Origin: Bacillota bacterium
GTDB lineage: Bacteria > Bacillota > Clostridia > Peptostreptococcales > Anaerovoracaceae
DNA: 15,667 bases
Assembly (NCBI GenBank): GCA_022706625.1
Contig: JAKJCD010000010.1
Coordinates: forward strand, 1 to 15,667
Direction: 5' to 3'
A program made the translations under genes and the position numbers. Position 1 is the first letter of the stretch. The number at the start of each line of letters is the position of its first letter. Below the pieces are notes generated by a model, which did not search any database, was not told where the DNA came from, and was given only the letters and a program-made list of their open reading frames with translations. This document shows, in pieces, positions 13,557-15,667 of this stretch.

Positions 13557-14924
13557 TTATATTTCTGCATTGAGGATACCAACGTTTCCAAAAATATCCA
13601 CTACTTTTATTAAAACAGGCCCAAAAGATGACCCGATAGATTCATAAAGGGCTTTAATGCCGTCACTGTCCTTACAAAAATAAGCATCCGGTCTATTGAT
13701 ATTACCGTCGAAATGGCAGTCGACACTCCAGTAGGCTACAAGCTGCAAAGGATCCTTTGCCATTATTCTTTTTATGACCGGGAAATATTTCTCGTCTATG
13801 GGCAGCAGATCGAGAGAATGCGGTCGATATCCCGTGAGCTCGATCTTAAGCAGCAGCTTATCCGAAATGGGGTCAGGTTTAAGTGAAATATCAGCTTCTA
13901 CACTTCCCTTTTCTTCCTCTGCAGGTTTTTCACATGCCTCGTCATAAAGGGAATAAACCGCACCTGCGCCGATCAGCCTCTTATGAGAACTGATGGCAGC
14001 AAGCTTGCCTATATCACAGGAGATCCACCTCCTGCCCATCCTGTCTGCAGCTGCCGCCATAGTACCGGATCCTCCGAAGAAATCTGCGCAAAGATCCCCA
14101 TCTTCACTGCAGCTTTCAAGTATGCGTTCGATAAGGGTTTCAGGTTTCTGCGTCACATAGCCTGTTCGCTCTGCAGAAGTCCTCCCTACCATATCGAGCT
14201 GCCACACGTCTTTTCGGTTCACCATCGTGTACCAGCCTAATTCGTCACGGTACTCCCTAACTCCTTTAAAGCGGTAGGGTTTATACCCTCTGTTATAAGA
14301 TTTTTCCTGCCTCGGCACGAAGTAATATTTGTCGGTCTTGCTGTAGAACAGCAGCGTATCATGTTTCCTTGCAAAATGCCTTTTACTGACACCGCCGGAT
14401 TTATAGTGCCAGATAATTTCATTAATAAAATTTTTTTCTCCGAAAATTTCATCCATCAGTATCTTGACATAATGAACGGCATGCCAGTCCAGATGAACAA
14501 AAATGCTGCCGTCATCCGCTAAAAGGTCCTTCATCAGCATAAGGCGAACAGCCAGCATTTTTAAATAATCTTCCATTCCCTGTTCCCAAGTGTCGCTGTA
14601 GGCTTTTTGTTTTATGACGGGAATGGTTTGGACCTTATCGGAACGAAGCTTTATTTCCGATCCATATTGTGTTTTTGTAAAAAACGGCGGATCTATATAG
14701 ATGAGCTTAATCTTACCGTCAAGACCTTTGTCGCTCATCAGGAACTTCATAAAACTCAGATTGTCTCCTCTTGCCAGGATGTTTGAGGAACGCTCCGGAG
14801 TTTCACTGCTTTTCCCGGCCAGTTCTTTCAATATGTAGCGGCCGGAATCCTCTGCAGCCATTATCCCTTCGTAAGATTTTCTGCTTTCGTCCATAATTCC
14901 CGGTAGCTTCATAATCAAACTCAT
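13557..14924 (-). CDS. Beta-class site-specific DNA methyltransferase (probably N6-adenine or N4-cytosine), apparently solitary
   Basis: Transfers a methyl group from S-adenosylmethionine to an exocyclic amino group in a specific DNA sequence. The catalytic motif IV DPPF (78-81) comes before the SAM-binding motif I FFGGSGT (282-288), with QKPETLIERIL (259-269) ahead of motif I; this order defines the beta class. DPPF replaces the commoner DPPY. The region between about 170 and 250 is the likely target-recognition part. A C-terminal extension of about 145 residues (310-455) is not recognised. An AAAGGAGT site precedes the ATG at 14924. No restriction endonuclease or specificity gene is in the window. 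It starts 15 bases after an ABC permease gene on the same strand, suggesting a shared transcript, an odd pairing. No terminator was found after it. Confidence 0.93.
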   Translation of the reverse strand: MSLIMKLPGIMDESRKSYEGIMAAEDSGRYILKELAGKSSETPERSSNILARGDNLSFMKFLMSDKGLDGKIKLIYIDPPFFTKTQYGSEIKLRSDKVQTIPVIKQKAYSDTWEQGMEDYLKMLAVRLMLMKDLLADDGSIFVHLDWHAVHYVKILMDEIFGEKNFINEIIWHYKSGGVSKRHFARKHDTLLFYSKTDKYYFVPRQEKSYNRGYKPYRFKGVREYRDELGWYTMVNRKDVWQLDMVGRTSAERTGYVTQKPETLIERILESCSEDGDLCADFFGGSGTMAAAADRMGRRWISCDIGKLAAISSHKRLIGAGAVYSLYDEACEKPAEEEKGSVEADISLKPDPISDKLLLKIELTGYRPHSLDLLPIDEKYFPVIKRIMAKDPLQLVAYWSVDCHFDGNINRPDAYFCKDSDGIKALYESIGSSFGPVLIKVVDIFGNVGILNAEI

Positions 14925-14939
14925 GATATACTCCTTTCT

Positions 14940-15667
14940 TTATCTGCTTCCCTTGTCATAAGGCACTGCAACGGCCCTCGGAGCCTGGGAGGATTTGGAA
15001 CTGAATGCCAGGACGATCAGGGTCGCAATAAAAGGTATCATTTTATACACATCGCTGGGTATCTGTGCCGTGGATAATATCGGTATTACCGAATAGGCTG
15101 AAGCGATAGTCTTCATAAGTCCGAAGAAAAAGGCCGCCAAGAGCACTCTCATCGGCTTCCACTGGCCGAATATCATGACAGCCAAAGCCAGGAATCCGTA
15201 GCCGGATACGGTGGCATTAAACTGAGTGGAGGTGGGTATCACAAAAACCAGCCCTCCGAGACCGGCCAAGCCCCCCGATATGACGACCCCGGCGTAGCGC
15301 ATCCTGTACACATTGATTCCTACGGAGTCCGCAGCATGAGGGTGTTCGCCGCAGGCTCTGAGCCGCAGCCCAAATCGGGTTTTGTAAAGAACTATGACGG
15401 AGATGACCAATATAGCAAGTCCGATATAAGTCGTGATATAAGCGTTTCTGAAGAGAAGCCCTCCCAATATCGGTATATCTCCTAAAAATGGGACGGAAGA
15501 TATGCGGAAGGTATTGCTGAAGGTGATCTGCTGTACCCCGTTTTCCTGAATCATACGGGCGACATAAATGGCGAAGGCCGGAGCAAACATGTTCAAAGCG
15601 GTACCGCTGATGATCTGATCCGATTTCATATTCACCGATGCATAGGCATGGAGCAGAGAGAAAACCA
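14940..15667 (-). CDS. Nucleoside-type ABC transporter permease (NupQ/YufQ-like), 5' end missing
   Basis: Inner-membrane subunit of an ABC importer of the BMP-type nucleoside uptake family. The frame has no stop up to the window edge, reading LLHAYASVNMKSDQIISGTALNMFAP, so the GTG at 15635 is internal and the true start is outside. Seen: the family segment NMKSDQIISGTALN, several membrane helices, the cytoplasmic coupling stretch RFGLRLRACGEHPHAADSVGI that contacts the ATPase, and GLAGLGGLVFVIP followed by GYGFLALAVMIFGQWKP. Its paired permease, ATPase and lipoprotein genes would be expected upstream (to the right). The methyltransferase gene follows after 15 bases. Confidence 0.93.
   Translation of the reverse strand, partial: VFSLLHAYASVNMKSDQIISGTALNMFAPAFAIYVARMIQENGVQQITFSNTFRISSVPFLGDIPILGGLLFRNAYITTYIGLAILVISVIVLYKTRFGLRLRACGEHPHAADSVGINVYRMRYAGVVISGGLAGLGGLVFVIPTSTQFNATVSGYGFLALAVMIFGQWKPMRVLLAAFFFGLMKTIASAYSVIPILSTAQIPSDVYKMIPFIATLIVLAFSSKSSQAPRAVAVPYDKGSR

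Noticed and set aside
15633..15635. GTG at 15635 as the start of the permease
   Set aside because: The frame stays open to the window edge and the residues before it match the family pattern, so the gene is cut and its start lies outside.
1..15667. CRISPR arrays, insertion sequences, prophage genes or an origin
   Set aside because: No spaced direct repeats, transposase or integrase motifs, phage structural genes or DnaA-box clusters were seen.

Overview
The window looks like a piece of an anaerobic, low-to-mid GC Firmicute, most likely class Clostridia. The signs are strong AAGGAGG-type ribosome binding sites, SigA-like promoters with 17-base spacers, a Gram-positive-type LexA box upstream of lexA, CCA-encoding tRNA genes, two secreted proteins with copper amine oxidase-like N-terminal modules, and a LemA/HtpX pair. 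I cannot name a genus. There is no sign of an integrated phage, insertion sequence or CRISPR array.

Region 1 (1-4250) is the most distinctive part. A PAS-AAA+ sigma-54 activator, cut by the window edge, is transcribed leftwards. It is divergent from a two-gene operon encoding a CoA-acylating aldehyde dehydrogenase (SauS/SucD type) and a class III aminotransferase (taurine aminotransferase type). The 451-base divergent region holds three copies of a 16-base dyad, GATNCAATATTGNATC. It also holds a -24/-12 sigma-54 promoter (TGGCAT-N5-TTGCT) and a structured leader. Together they describe an enhancer-driven, inducible pathway from amine to aldehyde to acyl-CoA. Taurine via sulfoacetaldehyde to sulfoacetyl-CoA is the best guess for the substrate, but it is not proven by the sequence.

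Region 2 (4250-6760) holds lexA, with a SigA promoter whose -35 box is overlapped by a LexA box, and a convergent secreted N-acetylmuramoyl-L-alanine amidase. A strong hairpin between them probably terminates both. Region 3 (6760-8010) has two independently transcribed tRNA genes, Val(GAC) and Arg(CCG), each with its own promoter and hairpin, and a small HEAT-like protein. The Val tRNA has two unusual bases.

Region 4 (8007-13500) is all on the minus strand: a lemA-htpX membrane protease operon, a large secreted beta-propeller protein with a copper amine oxidase-like module and a possible lipobox, and a YitT-family membrane protein. Region 5 (13557-15667) has a nucleoside-type ABC transporter permease, cut by the right edge, followed 15 bases later by an apparently solitary beta-class DNA methyltransferase that probably shares its transcript.

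Several gene starts were moved from the longest reading frame because a better ribosome binding site lies inside it (lexA, the amidase and the YitT protein). The permease reading frame runs off the right edge, and the activator reading frame runs off the left edge.
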